Assembly (NCBI GenBank): GCA_041917755.1
Contig: JAYRWY010000011.1
Span: forward strand, 62,001-126,000
Direction of reading: 5' to 3'
DNA: 64,000 nt
From: RGZA01 sp041917755
GTDB lineage: Bacteria; Pseudomonadota; Alphaproteobacteria; UBA9219; RGZA01
Shown here piece by piece: positions 7,842-17,289 of this stretch. How positions within the stretch are numbered: position 1 is the first letter of the stretch; the number at the start of each line of letters is the position of its first letter. Below the pieces are notes generated by a model, which saw nothing but the letters and a program-made list of their open reading frames with translations, ran no database searches and was not told the DNA's origin. A program made the position numbers and the translations under genes.

Positions 7842-8807
7842 ATGGCCTCATCACCCCAAAACGCAAAAACCAATCCAGCCAAATTGGCGGTTCTTTTCGG
7901 CGGCTCCGGTTTTGTGGGTCGGCATATCGCGGCGGCGTTGCGCAAGGCGGGCTGGAAAGTTCGCGTTGCGGTACGCGACACTGAAAAGGCAAGACATCTA
8001 AAAAATATTTCGCCGCTCATTGAAATTGTTGAATGCAATATCACATCCCCCACTTCCATTCATGATGCCATGCAGGGTGCTGATGCCGCTGTAAACTGCG
8101 TGGGCATTCTGGCAAAAAATGGTGCACAAAATTTTGATAACATCCATGTTGATGGGGTCAATCATATTTCCAATGCAGCAAAAGAATTGGACATTGCGCA
8201 ACTGGTTCATATTTCCGCAATTGGTGCGGACGTAAATGGTATTGCCAGCTATGCAAAAACAAAAGGGCTTGGTGAACAGGCGCTATTAAAAAACTTCCCG
8301 CGCGCGGTTATCCTTCGCCCATCGATTGTGTTTGGCCCTGAAGACTCCTTCTTCAATCGGTTTGCGGCAATGGCCCAACTATCCCCTTTCCTTCCTGCCA
8401 TTGGCGGCGGCCACACAAAATTTCAACCTGTATTTGTTGATGATATTGCAGATGCGGTTGTTGCTGCACTATCAGGAAAAGCCAAAGATGGCATGGCTTA
8501 TGAATGCGGCGGACCAGATGTTTATAGTTTCACAGAGTTATTACAGCGCGTAGGCCGTTATACCCAGCGCACCACCATTCCTGTGCCGCTGCCTTTCTGG
8601 TTTGCAAAATTGCTCGCCATTGGCACCAAGCCATTTCCAATTCAGTTACGCCCTATTACCTATGATCAGGTTTTGCTTTTGAAAAATGACAATGTCGTGA
8701 GCAGCGCTGCCATAAGTGAAGCCCGTACGCTACAAGGCCTTGGAATTGATCACCCCAAACAGATTGATGCGATTGTTCCAGAATATTTAACGCGATTTAA
8801 AAATTAA
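7842..8807 (+). CDS. NDUFA9-like NAD(P)-binding protein (complex I-associated, extended SDR)
   Basis: This 321-residue Rossmann protein has a dinucleotide-binding loop LFGGSGFVGRH near residue 18, a VHISAIGA segment and an SYAKTKGLGEQ region where active epimerases carry YxxxK. The architecture matches the complex I NDUFA9 subunit family, whose members bind NADPH tightly and help assemble or stabilise NADH:ubiquinone oxidoreductase. In alphaproteobacteria the gene is often away from the nuo operon, as here. The start has a TGGAG ribosome site five bases upstream. It is divergent from rpmF. Confidence 0.88.
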   Translation: MASSPQNAKTNPAKLAVLFGGSGFVGRHIAAALRKAGWKVRVAVRDTEKARHLKNISPLIEIVECNITSPTSIHDAMQGADAAVNCVGILAKNGAQNFDNIHVDGVNHISNAAKELDIAQLVHISAIGADVNGIASYAKTKGLGEQALLKNFPRAVILRPSIVFGPEDSFFNRFAAMAQLSPFLPAIGGGHTKFQPVFVDDIADAVVAALSGKAKDGMAYECGGPDVYSFTELLQRVGRYTQRTTIPVPLPFWFAKLLAIGTKPFPIQLRPITYDQVLLLKNDNVVSSAAISEARTLQGLGIDHPKQIDAIVPEYLTRFKN

Positions 8808-8937
8808 CTCGCACCCATTAACCACTACATTTTTCTTACTTATCGATGTTTGCATATGTGGCGGTTTGACCTGTTGCAATACCGTGCCATGCCATATAAC
8901 CGTTATGCATATTTGATGAATAGCGAGTTATATAATC

Positions 8938-9519
8938 ATGCCAGCCAATAAATTTTATTCAGATGTAACATCCATCAGTAGATTACTTGAGGAACGTAGT
9001 TATTTTGCCATTCGTCCAACTTTTTCTAGAGATAGCGCGCGTGCAAGACTGCCGATAGCCCTGTCATTGCGCCGATCCGAACGCAGGATGTCATATAATC
9101 CGGATACTATAAAATCTAATCCGCTGATGGCAGGATCAGCAAGCTATTCCTACCGTGCACAAGTCTGTGAAGTTAGCGCCAATCATGATGGCACATATTC
9201 AGTTACCATGCCCGTTACCGAACGTATGCATGTGCCTGGTGCAGAGGAAGACTTGGTGCTCGGAGATGGCATATTCATCATCGGCAAAAATCTGGATGGA
9301 TTACATCTCAATCTAGCCTTAACTAATCTTTTTGCAGTGGCAGGGTATTTCGAAAGTAATAGCATGTCGTATCGCGCAACCAAAGCAATGATGGAAATCA
9401 CAGGTATTACTAAAAAAATTCCTGCACCCATCGCGCAGCTATTTCCTGCACGACGCACCATTGCAGCGCATGCCGTTAAAAGCAGGCATGGACTCGAACT
9501 ACGTATTCAGGTTGCCTGA
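8938..9519 (+). CDS. hypothetical protein, 193 residues
   Basis: I do not recognise a family. The first 50 residues are Arg/Ser-rich. From about residue 65 the sequence is mixed alpha/beta with a stretch of acidic and glycine residues (VPGAEEDLVLGDGIFIIG). A second Met at residue 51 (after SERR) could be the true start, since the N-terminal 50 residues look less protein-like. There is no signal peptide or membrane helix. It stands alone with 130 bp upstream and ends two bases from the convergent yceD stop. Confidence 0.6.
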   Translation: MPANKFYSDVTSISRLLEERSYFAIRPTFSRDSARARLPIALSLRRSERRMSYNPDTIKSNPLMAGSASYSYRAQVCEVSANHDGTYSVTMPVTERMHVPGAEEDLVLGDGIFIIGKNLDGLHLNLALTNLFAVAGYFESNSMSYRATKAMMEITGITKKIPAPIAQLFPARRTIAAHAVKSRHGLELRIQVA

Positions 9520-9521
9520 AG

Positions 9522-10076
9522 CTACTTCTTTTTTTCTTCGTTTTTCTTTGCACGAAATTCAGCAAGCACAGCAAATGGATTAATTGGCTTGCCACCAACC
9601 TCTACTGCGCCCTGCTTGGGCACTTCAAAAACGACGCCGGGTTTACGTGGATGTGGATCAATCGCCAATGCAAGATGCTGCGCGGTTAATTCGCCCAAAT
9701 CGATTTCACCATTGGGCAAAATGGGTTCGGGTGAACTATCGTCATCAATTGCCATATCTTCAGTTTTGGGAATGCTGTCTGGACGCGCAAAATAGGCAGT
9801 GAAGTCTTCTTCCACCAACGCTTCAAATGGCTCCAAGGTTACAACACAGTCTTGCACCACAACCGCTTGAAAGTGCCCTTTTACTTCCACCATCTCGCCG
9901 GAATGAATACGCTGTAAATGCAGCTTAGCCGCCAGACTTTTAATCGCTACCACGCCCATGCGTTTGGCCAGCGCCTCCAATTCCTCTTCATTGGCTTCAA
10001 TACGTTCGTCTTTATCTTGACCGCGTAATTTATCTACCGGGAATAAGCGAGAAAATTCTACTTCAATATGTTCCAT
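9522..10076 (-). CDS. YceD/DUF177 family protein
   Basis: The 184-residue protein fits DUF177: an N-terminal FSRLFPVDKL beta segment, a VVVQDCVVTLEPFEALVEE core in which related proteins carry a Cys near the middle, and the conserved C-terminal block with DLGELTAQHLALAIDPHPRKPG. DUF177 proteins are linked to 23S rRNA and L32 accumulation and in many bacteria sit beside rpmF; here they are 2 kb apart. It lies five bases downstream of the bc1 chaperone gene in the same direction, and the short highly basic tail (KKNEEKKK) is typical. Confidence 0.88.
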   Translation of the reverse strand: MEHIEVEFSRLFPVDKLRGQDKDERIEANEEELEALAKRMGVVAIKSLAAKLHLQRIHSGEMVEVKGHFQAVVVQDCVVTLEPFEALVEEDFTAYFARPDSIPKTEDMAIDDDSSPEPILPNGEIDLGELTAQHLALAIDPHPRKPGVVFEVPKQGAVEVGGKPINPFAVLAEFRAKKNEEKKK

Positions 10077-10081
10077 TTTTG

Positions 10082-10618
10082 TTATGCCTCGACATGCTTG
10101 AATGAAAGCTGCCCATTCATGATGTCGTCCATGGGTTGTAATGCTAATGCTTTTGTTTGTTCCGCAATATATTCCCGCATCAATTCCAGTTTGGCAAGGT
10201 CTGTAGATGTTGCCGCATATAAATTGCGGTCTAAGGCGCGCAATATCTCTTTTTTATCAGGGCTTGATAATGCGGCATCATAGGCTTTCATGCGACCATA
10301 AAAACCTTCCATGAACAATTTCATGCGCTTCAGAACGCCAACATCCCCCACCCCCATCTCACGCAGCGTGCGATCCAGATCACTGACCATAAAATCTACC
10401 AGACCCTGTTTGATGGCATGGCCTTCATGACCTAAACGTTGCATCACCATGAACATGTGCAAAATAAGTGCTTCAAAACGGGTTTCAAAATCATCATTCA
10501 GGCCATATCGCACAAAAAATGAATCCGACCTCGACTGCGCCATGATAGCGCCATAAAGCAGCGCAATTTTCTGCGGGTCTGGTTCATTTTTCAGAAAGAG
10601 TTTGAAAAAGCTTTTCAT
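10082..10618 (-). CDS. ubiquinol-cytochrome c chaperone family protein (CBP3/UQCC1-like)
   Basis: This all-helical 178-residue protein has the family core: AIMAQSRSDSFFVRYGLND, then FEALILHMFMVMQRL and LVDFMVSDLDRTLREMGVGD, then MKAYDAAL. Mitochondrial Cbp3/UQCC1 helps cytochrome b synthesis and bc1 assembly, and alphaproteobacterial homologues are thought to do the same. A longer frame starts at 10657, but the Met at 10618 (MKSFFKLF) fits the family and leaves room for a promoter toward bamE. It probably forms an operon with yceD. Confidence 0.85.
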   Translation of the reverse strand: MKSFFKLFLKNEPDPQKIALLYGAIMAQSRSDSFFVRYGLNDDFETRFEALILHMFMVMQRLGHEGHAIKQGLVDFMVSDLDRTLREMGVGDVGVLKRMKLFMEGFYGRMKAYDAALSSPDKKEILRALDRNLYAATSTDLAKLELMREYIAEQTKALALQPMDDIMNGQLSFKHVEA

Positions 10619-10655
10619 AAGCGTATGTTCTAGCAAAACCAACTTGAAGTTTGCC

Positions 10656-11117
10656 ATGTTTATCTTTCACTTCTTAACCACCACGACTGCCATATTGATG
10701 CTGGGCCTGACCCTTGCGTCATGTACCCCTACGGTTGCAAAGCGTGGCAATACCATAGAAGATGAACAATTACAGCAAATTGTGGTTGGCCAAAGCACGC
10801 GCGAAGATGTTGCCAAGGTATTGGGCACACCAACACAAATGGCAACCTTTGATGACAAAACATGGTACTACATTGGCCAGCGCACGGAGAAAGAAGCTTT
10901 TTTTGAACCTGATATCAAGGAACAAAAAATAGTAACTATTGATTTCACGCCGGAGGGCAAGGTTTCATCGGTGACAAAGGGCGGCGCGGAATTAGCCAGA
11001 GACATTGATACCGTGAGCGTTAAAACGCCCACCTATGGTAAGAACCTAACCATCTTGCAACAACTGCTCGGCAATATCGGAAGGCCAAGCATTCCAAAGG
11101 GCAAAGAAGGTAAATAA
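10656..11117 (+). CDS. bamE: outer membrane assembly lipoprotein BamE (SmpA/OmlA)
   Basis: From the ATG at 10656 the protein has 153 residues with a lipoprotein signal ending LTLASC, so it would be anchored to the outer membrane. The BamE fold is evident: the VVGQSTREDVAKVLGTPT helix-turn, then the TWYYIGQRTE strand and a VTIDFTPEGKVSSV strand. BamE stabilises the BamA-BamD complex in beta-barrel insertion. A longer frame begins at 10602, but it overlaps the divergent chaperone gene and would bury the signal peptide. It is convergent with the amidohydrolase gene; their stops abut. Confidence 0.92.
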   Translation: MFIFHFLTTTTAILMLGLTLASCTPTVAKRGNTIEDEQLQQIVVGQSTREDVAKVLGTPTQMATFDDKTWYYIGQRTEKEAFFEPDIKEQKIVTIDFTPEGKVSSVTKGGAELARDIDTVSVKTPTYGKNLTILQQLLGNIGRPSIPKGKEGK

Positions 11118-11990
11118 TTATTCCGCTGCCATTTGTTCGTTCTGGAATTGCGCTTCAATCCATGCATTGACCTCGGCGATTAATCTACCCAAATCGCGTT
11201 GCAGCACCTTGAAATGCGCTGTTTTCTCCAAATTTTCTTCGTTCATGTACAACGCGCGATTGATCTCCAGTTGCACACTGTGAAAACCAGCACGCGGATG
11301 ACCATAGCGGCGTACAATCTCAACTCCTTTATAGGGATCATTATACGCAACACTATATCCCATGTTCTTTAAAGCATTGCTCAGCATATCAATAAACTCG
11401 GGCTCGGATGAGGTATTATCTCTGTCGCCCAAGATGAAATCAGGCCGCATATTTGATACCGCATTGGATGGCATGGAATGACAATTGATGTGCCACACAC
11501 TTCCAAACTGCCGGTGCGTATCATCAATAATTTTTTTCAGCGCCGCATGATATGGCGTATAGCATTCCTGTATCCGCTTTTGAATTTCAATGGACGATAA
11601 TTTAGCGGCATACACATCCTGCCCTCTGCAAAGATGACGAATAAGTCCATAGCCAGCAAAGGTTCGCTCGGTTGGCTCCAATGCAAACGGCAAAAGGCCA
11701 TTAATCATGGTGGGGTCAAGATCATCGATTGCGCGATTAACGTCAATGTAACTGCGGGTAAAATGCGCCTTTAACAGCGTAACGCCAAGTTTGGGCGCGT
11801 CAGAAAACAACTCGTCCACATAGCAGTCTTCGGTTTGTCGTAACCACAATTTGGGAATGATGTAATGAAAATCGTCCGGATAAACTGTACCGCTATGCGG
11901 GCTATCAAGAACGAGCGGTGTTGCGGCAACTTCCGGCTCAACAACTTCAATCATGGGCGATGATAATACATTTCGCATATTATTTGCCAT
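11118..11990 (-). CDS. N-formylglutamate amidohydrolase family protein
   Basis: Hydrolase of the FGase/HutG superfamily, 290 residues from the ATG at 11990. It shows LDSPHSGTVYP near the N-terminus, the DVNRAIDDLDP block, WHINCHSMPS with its metal-binding His, and an RRYGHPRAGFHSVQLEINR segment. The family removes formate from N-formylglutamate in histidine breakdown, but many members have other N-acyl amino acid substrates and no hut genes are nearby. The start is chosen for its AAGGA ribosome site seven bases upstream, and it overlaps the preceding small gene by 11 bases. Substrate is unassigned. Confidence 0.85.
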   Translation of the reverse strand: MANNMRNVLSSPMIEVVEPEVAATPLVLDSPHSGTVYPDDFHYIIPKLWLRQTEDCYVDELFSDAPKLGVTLLKAHFTRSYIDVNRAIDDLDPTMINGLLPFALEPTERTFAGYGLIRHLCRGQDVYAAKLSSIEIQKRIQECYTPYHAALKKIIDDTHRQFGSVWHINCHSMPSNAVSNMRPDFILGDRDNTSSEPEFIDMLSNALKNMGYSVAYNDPYKGVEIVRRYGHPRAGFHSVQLEINRALYMNEENLEKTAHFKVLQRDLGRLIAEVNAWIEAQFQNEQMAAE

Positions 11991-12222
11991 ATGGACATCC
12001 TTCCCGTCCGCACGACGGTGCATTTTTTACCATAAAGGCATTACATGTTGAACATTGCACAGTATCCTGTACATCAATCGCAGCTTGCGATGCCGGTTTG
12101 GCTTGCGTCGTAGTAGTAAATGGTGAGCGCGAATTGATACCCGAACCCGGCGCTTCTTTTGCCATGCGGCGCACGCCAGAAATTACTACCGCAGCTAAAA
12201 TACCAAAGATAATCCATTGCAT
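11980..12222 (-). CDS. small membrane-anchored zinc-ribbon-like protein (PP0621-like)
   Basis: The 80-residue protein has an N-terminal membrane helix (WIIFGILAAVVISGV) followed by a polar linker and a Cys-rich tail with CSTC and two more cysteines in CGREGC, a likely zinc ribbon. This layout resembles PP0621-family small proteins of unknown function. It lies between uvrB (44 bp upstream) and the amidohydrolase, whose start it overlaps, so the three genes may be co-transcribed. Topology suggests the ribbon is cytosolic or periplasmic depending on helix orientation, which I cannot settle. Confidence 0.75.
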   Translation of the reverse strand: MQWIIFGILAAVVISGVRRMAKEAPGSGINSRSPFTTTTQAKPASQAAIDVQDTVQCSTCNAFMVKNAPSCGREGCPYGK

Positions 12223-12266
12223 GGCATCATTTTACTGAGTTATGAAAACCATGTCACTGGGCTTTT

Positions 12267-14375
12267 TTATCGTCGCCCGCGTTTCTTTGGCTCAAATCGC
12301 TTAGATGCACGCGCCACAGGCACAGCCAAGCCCAATTCTTTCGCTTCTAGCCTGTGAATCTCATCACGCAGACGGGCGGCCTCTTCAAACTCCAGATTAC
12401 CTGCGGCTTTCAGCATTTTCTCATTCAACGTCTTGAGGTGCGATTTGATATCTTTACCAACCAAATCACCTTCTGCTGCGCCGGTATCCACACTCAGATA
12501 ATCACGCTCATACGCAGAATGCAGAATATTGCTGATTTCCTTTTTAATTGTTTCCGGCGTAATGCCATGTTTGCTGTTATATTCTTTTTGTTTCTCACGG
12601 CGGCGGTTTGTTTCATCAATCGCGGCTTGCATGCTGCCGGTGATACTATCGGCATACAAAATTGCGCGGCCATCCACGTTACGTGCGGCGCGACCAATGG
12701 TTTGAATAAGTGATGTGCGCGAACGCAAATAGCCTTCTTTATCTGCATCCAAAATGGCCACCAACCCGCATTCAGGTATATCCAATCCTTCACGCAGCAA
12801 GTTAATACCAATAAGAATATCATGCACCCCAAGGCGCAAATCACGGATGATTTCAATACGTTCCAATGTTTCAACATCACTGTGGATGTAACAAACCTTT
12901 AAGCCCGCCTCGCCCATATATTCGGTCAAAGCCTCGGCCATTTTTTTGGTAAGCGTGGTTACCAATACGCGCAGGCCTTTTTCAACAACCAAACGACACT
13001 CGGCGAGCAAATCATCCACCTGATGTTCAGTTGGGCGGATGATAACTGGCGGATCAGTTAGCCCCGTGGGCCGCACAATTTGTTCGGTGAAGACACCGCC
13101 TGTTTGTTCCAATTCCCAAGGCCCTGGCGTTGCAGACACATAAATCGTTTGCGGACGGAATGCCTGCCATTCTTCAAACTTTAATGGACGATTATCAATA
13201 CAGGATGGCAAACGAAAACCAAATTCCGATAAAGTTTTCTTTCGTGCATAGTCGCCCTTATACATCGCAGATAATTGCGGGACCATCACGTGGCTTTCAT
13301 CCAATATCAGCAATGCATTTTTTGGCAGATATTCAAATAAGGTTGGCGGGGCTTCACCCGGTTTTCGTCCCGTGAGATAGCGTGAATAATTTTCAATGCC
13401 CGCACAACTTCCTGTGGCCAACATCATTTCCACATCAAACTGGGTACGCTCGCCAATACGCTGCGCTTCAATTAATTTTCCTGCCTCGTTAAATGCTTCA
13501 ACCTGCAATTTCGCATCACGTTTGATTTGTGTAATTGCCTGATTAATCGTTGGCTTTGGCGTTACGTAATGGCTGTTGGCGTATAGTTTTACAATATCCA
13601 GTGTGGCGACTTTTTCGCCCGTTAGCGGGTCTACTTCGGTGATGGCTTCTAATTCATCACCAAAGAATGATAGCCGCCAAGCCCTATCTTCCAAGTGTGA
13701 TGGGAATACTTCGACCGTGTCGCCCCGCACACGAAAGAAACCGCGTCCAAAGCTGTCATCATTGCGTTTATAATGCATTTCAATGAGTGAACGCAGCACA
13801 TCATCGCGTGATCGCGCTTCGCCTTTTTGCAGCACCAATACCATCTGACCATAGGTTTCAACCGAACCAATACCATAAATGCACGATACCGATGCAACGA
13901 TGATGACATCATCACGTTCTAATAATGCGCGCGTGGCGCTATGGCGCATCCGGTCAATCTGTTCATTAACGCTGGACTCTTTTTCAATGTAGGTATCGGT
14001 GCGCGGCACATAAGCTTCAGGTTGGTAGTAATCGTAGTACGAGACAAAATATTCTACAGCGTTATTTGGAAAAAATGATTTCATTTCACCGTATAACTGG
14101 GCTGCCAGCGTTTTATTGGGCGCCAAAATCAAAGTCGGGCGCTGAACTTTCTGAATAACATGTGCAATGGTGAAGGTTTTACCAGACCCCGTCACCCCCA
14201 ATAGCACCTGATCCTTAACCCCTTCTTCAAGCCCTTTCAGCAACTCGGCAATCGCCTGCGGCTGGTCACCTGCAGGGGTATAGTCAGATACCAACTCCAG
14301 TTTTTTGCCGCTTTCAGGGCGGAATTCAGGGCGGATAACCTCCGCCATCATGGGATAAGTTGTTTGATTAGTCAT
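12267..14375 (-). CDS. uvrB: excinuclease ABC subunit B
   Basis: This 702-residue UvrB is the damage-verifying helicase-like subunit of nucleotide excision repair. Visible are the Walker A GVTGSGKTFT, the damage-probing beta-hairpin YYDYYQPEAYVPRTDT, a DESH Walker B (LLILDESHVMVP), helicase motifs toward the C-terminus (GRAARN), and a final UVR domain (FEEAARLRDEIHRLE) that binds UvrC. Length is slightly above the usual 660-680. I see no GAAC-N7-GAAC type LexA box upstream. uvrC is 7 kb away on the other strand. Confidence 0.97.
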   Translation of the reverse strand: MTNQTTYPMMAEVIRPEFRPESGKKLELVSDYTPAGDQPQAIAELLKGLEEGVKDQVLLGVTGSGKTFTIAHVIQKVQRPTLILAPNKTLAAQLYGEMKSFFPNNAVEYFVSYYDYYQPEAYVPRTDTYIEKESSVNEQIDRMRHSATRALLERDDVIIVASVSCIYGIGSVETYGQMVLVLQKGEARSRDDVLRSLIEMHYKRNDDSFGRGFFRVRGDTVEVFPSHLEDRAWRLSFFGDELEAITEVDPLTGEKVATLDIVKLYANSHYVTPKPTINQAITQIKRDAKLQVEAFNEAGKLIEAQRIGERTQFDVEMMLATGSCAGIENYSRYLTGRKPGEAPPTLFEYLPKNALLILDESHVMVPQLSAMYKGDYARKKTLSEFGFRLPSCIDNRPLKFEEWQAFRPQTIYVSATPGPWELEQTGGVFTEQIVRPTGLTDPPVIIRPTEHQVDDLLAECRLVVEKGLRVLVTTLTKKMAEALTEYMGEAGLKVCYIHSDVETLERIEIIRDLRLGVHDILIGINLLREGLDIPECGLVAILDADKEGYLRSRTSLIQTIGRAARNVDGRAILYADSITGSMQAAIDETNRRREKQKEYNSKHGITPETIKKEISNILHSAYERDYLSVDTGAAEGDLVGKDIKSHLKTLNEKMLKAAGNLEFEEAARLRDEIHRLEAKELGLAVPVARASKRFEPKKRGRR

Positions 14376-14479
14376 AATGCAGTTTAGCCTGATGAAATAG
14401 CACTTGCAGCAAATTTATTTGGCTTCATATTGGTGTAATCAACTGATTTCTCAAGAGCTTCCCGAAGGTTTTTAAAGTA

Positions 14480-15823
14480 ATGACAACGCTGGTTCGTATC
14501 GCCCCATCCCCTACCGGATTTTTACATGTTGGCAATGTGCGCACCGCGCTCATGAATTGGCTGTTCACCCGCCAACAAGGTGGCAAGTTCATGCTTCGCC
14601 TCGACGATACCGATATGGAACGCTCAACGCAGGCCTTTGCAGATGCCATTGAACGTGACCTGAAATGGCTAGGCCTTGGTTGGGACTTGTTCGCCAAACA
14701 ATCTGACCGCTTTGCCCGCTACACCGAAGTATTAGAACAATTCAAAGCAGCTGGACGCGCCTACCCTTGCTTTGAAAACCAGGAAGAACTGGCTTTGAAA
14801 CGCAAATCGCAACTCAGCCGCGGCTTGCCACCCATTTATAACCGTGATGCATTAAAACTCACGCCTGATGACATTGCAGCAAAAATCGCCGTAGGTCAAA
14901 AACCCCATTGGCGCTTCAAATTAAACGACACGCCTGTGGTATGGGATGATTTGGTTCAAGGCCACAAATCCTTTCCCGGCGGCGCACTAAGCGATCCAGT
15001 TTTGGTACGTGAAGATGGCGTTCCGCTTTATACATTCTGCTCGGTGGTGGATGACGCCGATATGAACGTAACCCATGTCATTCGCGGTGAAGACCACGTT
15101 GCGAATACAGCAGTACAAATTCAGATTTGGGAAGGCATGGGGAAACCTGTGCCAACCTTTGCCCATTTACCGCTTATCACCCTGGCCAGCGGCGAAGAAT
15201 TAAGCAAACGCCTTGGCAGCATGAGCGTCGCATCCCTTCGTGACGAAATGGGCGTTGAGCCATTGGCCATTGCCAGCTTACTTGCCAAGACGGGCACATC
15301 AGATGCGATTGAAGCCGCCACTTCCATGGATGATCTGATCAAAAGCTTTGATTTCAAGAAAATTGGTCGCTCCCCGCCAAAGTTTGACACCAAGGATTTG
15401 ATGCGCATCAATGCACGCATTATCCATCATATGAGCTATGAGCAGGCCAAACCGCGCTTGGATGCTATGGGCCTTAGTGCGGTGAATGAAGCATTCTGGA
15501 ATGCCGTTCACCAAAACATGACCCAGTTTAACGAGATTAAAAACTGGTGGCATATCACCAATGAACAACTGAGCCCCAAGATCACTGATGCTGATTTTAT
15601 CAAGCAAGCGATTGATACACTGCCTGCAGGTCCATGGAATGACACAACATGGAGCACGTGGACAACCGCGCTGGGCAAAGCATCCGGCCGCTCCGGCAAA
15701 ACCCTATTCATGCCGCTGCGTCTTGCCCTTACCGCACAAGAACACGGCCCCGAGATGAAGGTGATGTTGCCACTCATTGGCGAAGCGCGCGCACGTGCAC
15801 GCCTTGCAGGCCAAACAGCATAA
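14480..15823 (+). CDS. gltX: glutamyl-tRNA synthetase
   Basis: Class I synthetase of 447 residues, with the HIGH-type motif as PSPTGFLHVGNVRTAL and the KMSKS-type motif as ELSKRLGS. Alphaproteobacteria commonly carry two GltX copies, and the short SKRLGSMSVASLRDEMG block resembles the smaller paralogue. Since Gln-tRNA is often made through Glu-tRNA(Gln) and GatCAB, one copy may be non-discriminating. Specificity cannot be told from this sequence. cysS follows after nine bases. Confidence 0.93.
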   Translation: MTTLVRIAPSPTGFLHVGNVRTALMNWLFTRQQGGKFMLRLDDTDMERSTQAFADAIERDLKWLGLGWDLFAKQSDRFARYTEVLEQFKAAGRAYPCFENQEELALKRKSQLSRGLPPIYNRDALKLTPDDIAAKIAVGQKPHWRFKLNDTPVVWDDLVQGHKSFPGGALSDPVLVREDGVPLYTFCSVVDDADMNVTHVIRGEDHVANTAVQIQIWEGMGKPVPTFAHLPLITLASGEELSKRLGSMSVASLRDEMGVEPLAIASLLAKTGTSDAIEAATSMDDLIKSFDFKKIGRSPPKFDTKDLMRINARIIHHMSYEQAKPRLDAMGLSAVNEAFWNAVHQNMTQFNEIKNWWHITNEQLSPKITDADFIKQAIDTLPAGPWNDTTWSTWTTALGKASGRSGKTLFMPLRLALTAQEHGPEMKVMLPLIGEARARARLAGQTA

Positions 15824-15832
15824 AGGCGTTCT

Positions 15833-17206
15833 ATGCAACTTTATAATACTCTCACCCGCACCAAAGAAACCTTTACGCCAATCGATGCAAAAAATGTTCG
15901 CATGTATGTCTGCGGGCCTACGGTATATGACTTCGCGCATCTTGGTAATGCACGGCCTGTGGTGGTGTTTGATACCCTGTACCGTGTGCTGAAATCACAT
16001 TATCCAAAGGTAACCTACGTTCGTAATATTACGGATGTGGACGACAAGATTATGGCTAAAGCCAAAGAAACTGGCGAGCCAATCGACAGCATCACCGCGC
16101 GCACAACCAAAGCCTATCATGATGATATGGCGGCTCTGTTGGCATTGCCGCCAGATATTGAACCTCGCGCCACGGCACATATCCCGCATATGCTGGCCTT
16201 AATTGATACGTTGATTAAAAAAGGTCACGCCTACTCGGTTGATGGCCACGTGTTATTCAATGTGCCATCCATGAGCAATTATGGCGAACTTTCCCGCCGT
16301 TCACGCGATGAATTGATTGCAGGCGCACGCGTCGAAGTTGCGCCCTATAAAAAAGACCCATCTGACTTCGTATTATGGAAACCCTCAGCCCCCGATCAAG
16401 TAGGATGGGACAGTCCCTATGGGCGCGGCCGCCCCGGTTGGCATATTGAATGCTCCGCAATGGCTAAAGAACATCTCGGTGAAACATTTGATATCCATGG
16501 CGGCGGTCTCGATTTAATTTTTCCGCATCACGAAAATGAAATCGCACAAAGCCGCTGCGCGCACAATAATGCGCCCCTTGCCAAACTTTGGATGCATAAC
16601 GGCTTCCTCACCATCAATAATGATAAAATGAGCAAATCGCTGGGTAACTTCTTTACCGTGCGCGATTTATTGGCGATTGCCCCCGGCGAAGCGTTACGCT
16701 TAGCCTTGCTCACGGCGCATTATCGTCAACCCCTCGATTTCAGCGAAGATGCTTTAAAAATTGCCAAACACACACTGGATGGTTGGTATAGCGCCTTGCG
16801 TAACGCAAAAGACGTTCCAATTGATAAATCCATTCATGCGCCTACAAATTTTACTGCTGCGCTTGATGATGATTTAAATACACCATTGGCATTCTCAATT
16901 TTACATGATCTCACCAGCCAACTGAACAAAGCCAATGACGCGAAAACAAAGTCTGATGTTAAATCAAGCTTATTGGCGGCGGCCAATCTGATTGGTTTTT
17001 TAACGCAGGATGCAGACGCATGGCTGCGCGGCCCCAGCTCACAAACTGGCATTAGCGAAGCTCATATCCTTGCGCAGATTGAAGCCCGCAAAAATGCCAA
17101 GGCCGCTAAAAACTTTGCCGAAGCCGATCGTATCCGAAAGGAATTACTGGATGCAGGCATAATTCTGGAAGATAAAGCCCAAGAAACCCTTTGGCGACGG
17201 GCTTAA
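15833..17206 (+). CDS. cysS: cysteinyl-tRNA synthetase
   Basis: Class I synthetase of 457 residues, normal length. The CGPTVYDFAHLGNARP block holds the first zinc ligand and the HIGH-like motif. HIECSAMAKEHLGETFDIHGGG holds the other zinc ligands, and DKMSKSLGN is the KMSKS loop. The C-terminus carries the usual helical anticodon region with AKNFAEADRIRKELLDAGI. It charges tRNA-Cys and is co-oriented with gltX. Confidence 0.96.
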   Translation: MQLYNTLTRTKETFTPIDAKNVRMYVCGPTVYDFAHLGNARPVVVFDTLYRVLKSHYPKVTYVRNITDVDDKIMAKAKETGEPIDSITARTTKAYHDDMAALLALPPDIEPRATAHIPHMLALIDTLIKKGHAYSVDGHVLFNVPSMSNYGELSRRSRDELIAGARVEVAPYKKDPSDFVLWKPSAPDQVGWDSPYGRGRPGWHIECSAMAKEHLGETFDIHGGGLDLIFPHHENEIAQSRCAHNNAPLAKLWMHNGFLTINNDKMSKSLGNFFTVRDLLAIAPGEALRLALLTAHYRQPLDFSEDALKIAKHTLDGWYSALRNAKDVPIDKSIHAPTNFTAALDDDLNTPLAFSILHDLTSQLNKANDAKTKSDVKSSLLAAANLIGFLTQDADAWLRGPSSQTGISEAHILAQIEARKNAKAAKNFAEADRIRKELLDAGIILEDKAQETLWRRA

Positions 17207-17289
17207 TTGCACTTCTTAAACAATGCGACTTGCCTCTGGCATCCCGGCCCCTGTTTGTATAAGATTTATAGACGTTTTAACCGGAGAAG

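Noticed and set aside
14376..14479. LexA box at uvrB
   Set aside because: No GAAC-N7-GAAC or GTTC-N7-GTTC pair is visible in the gap between uvrB and gltX.
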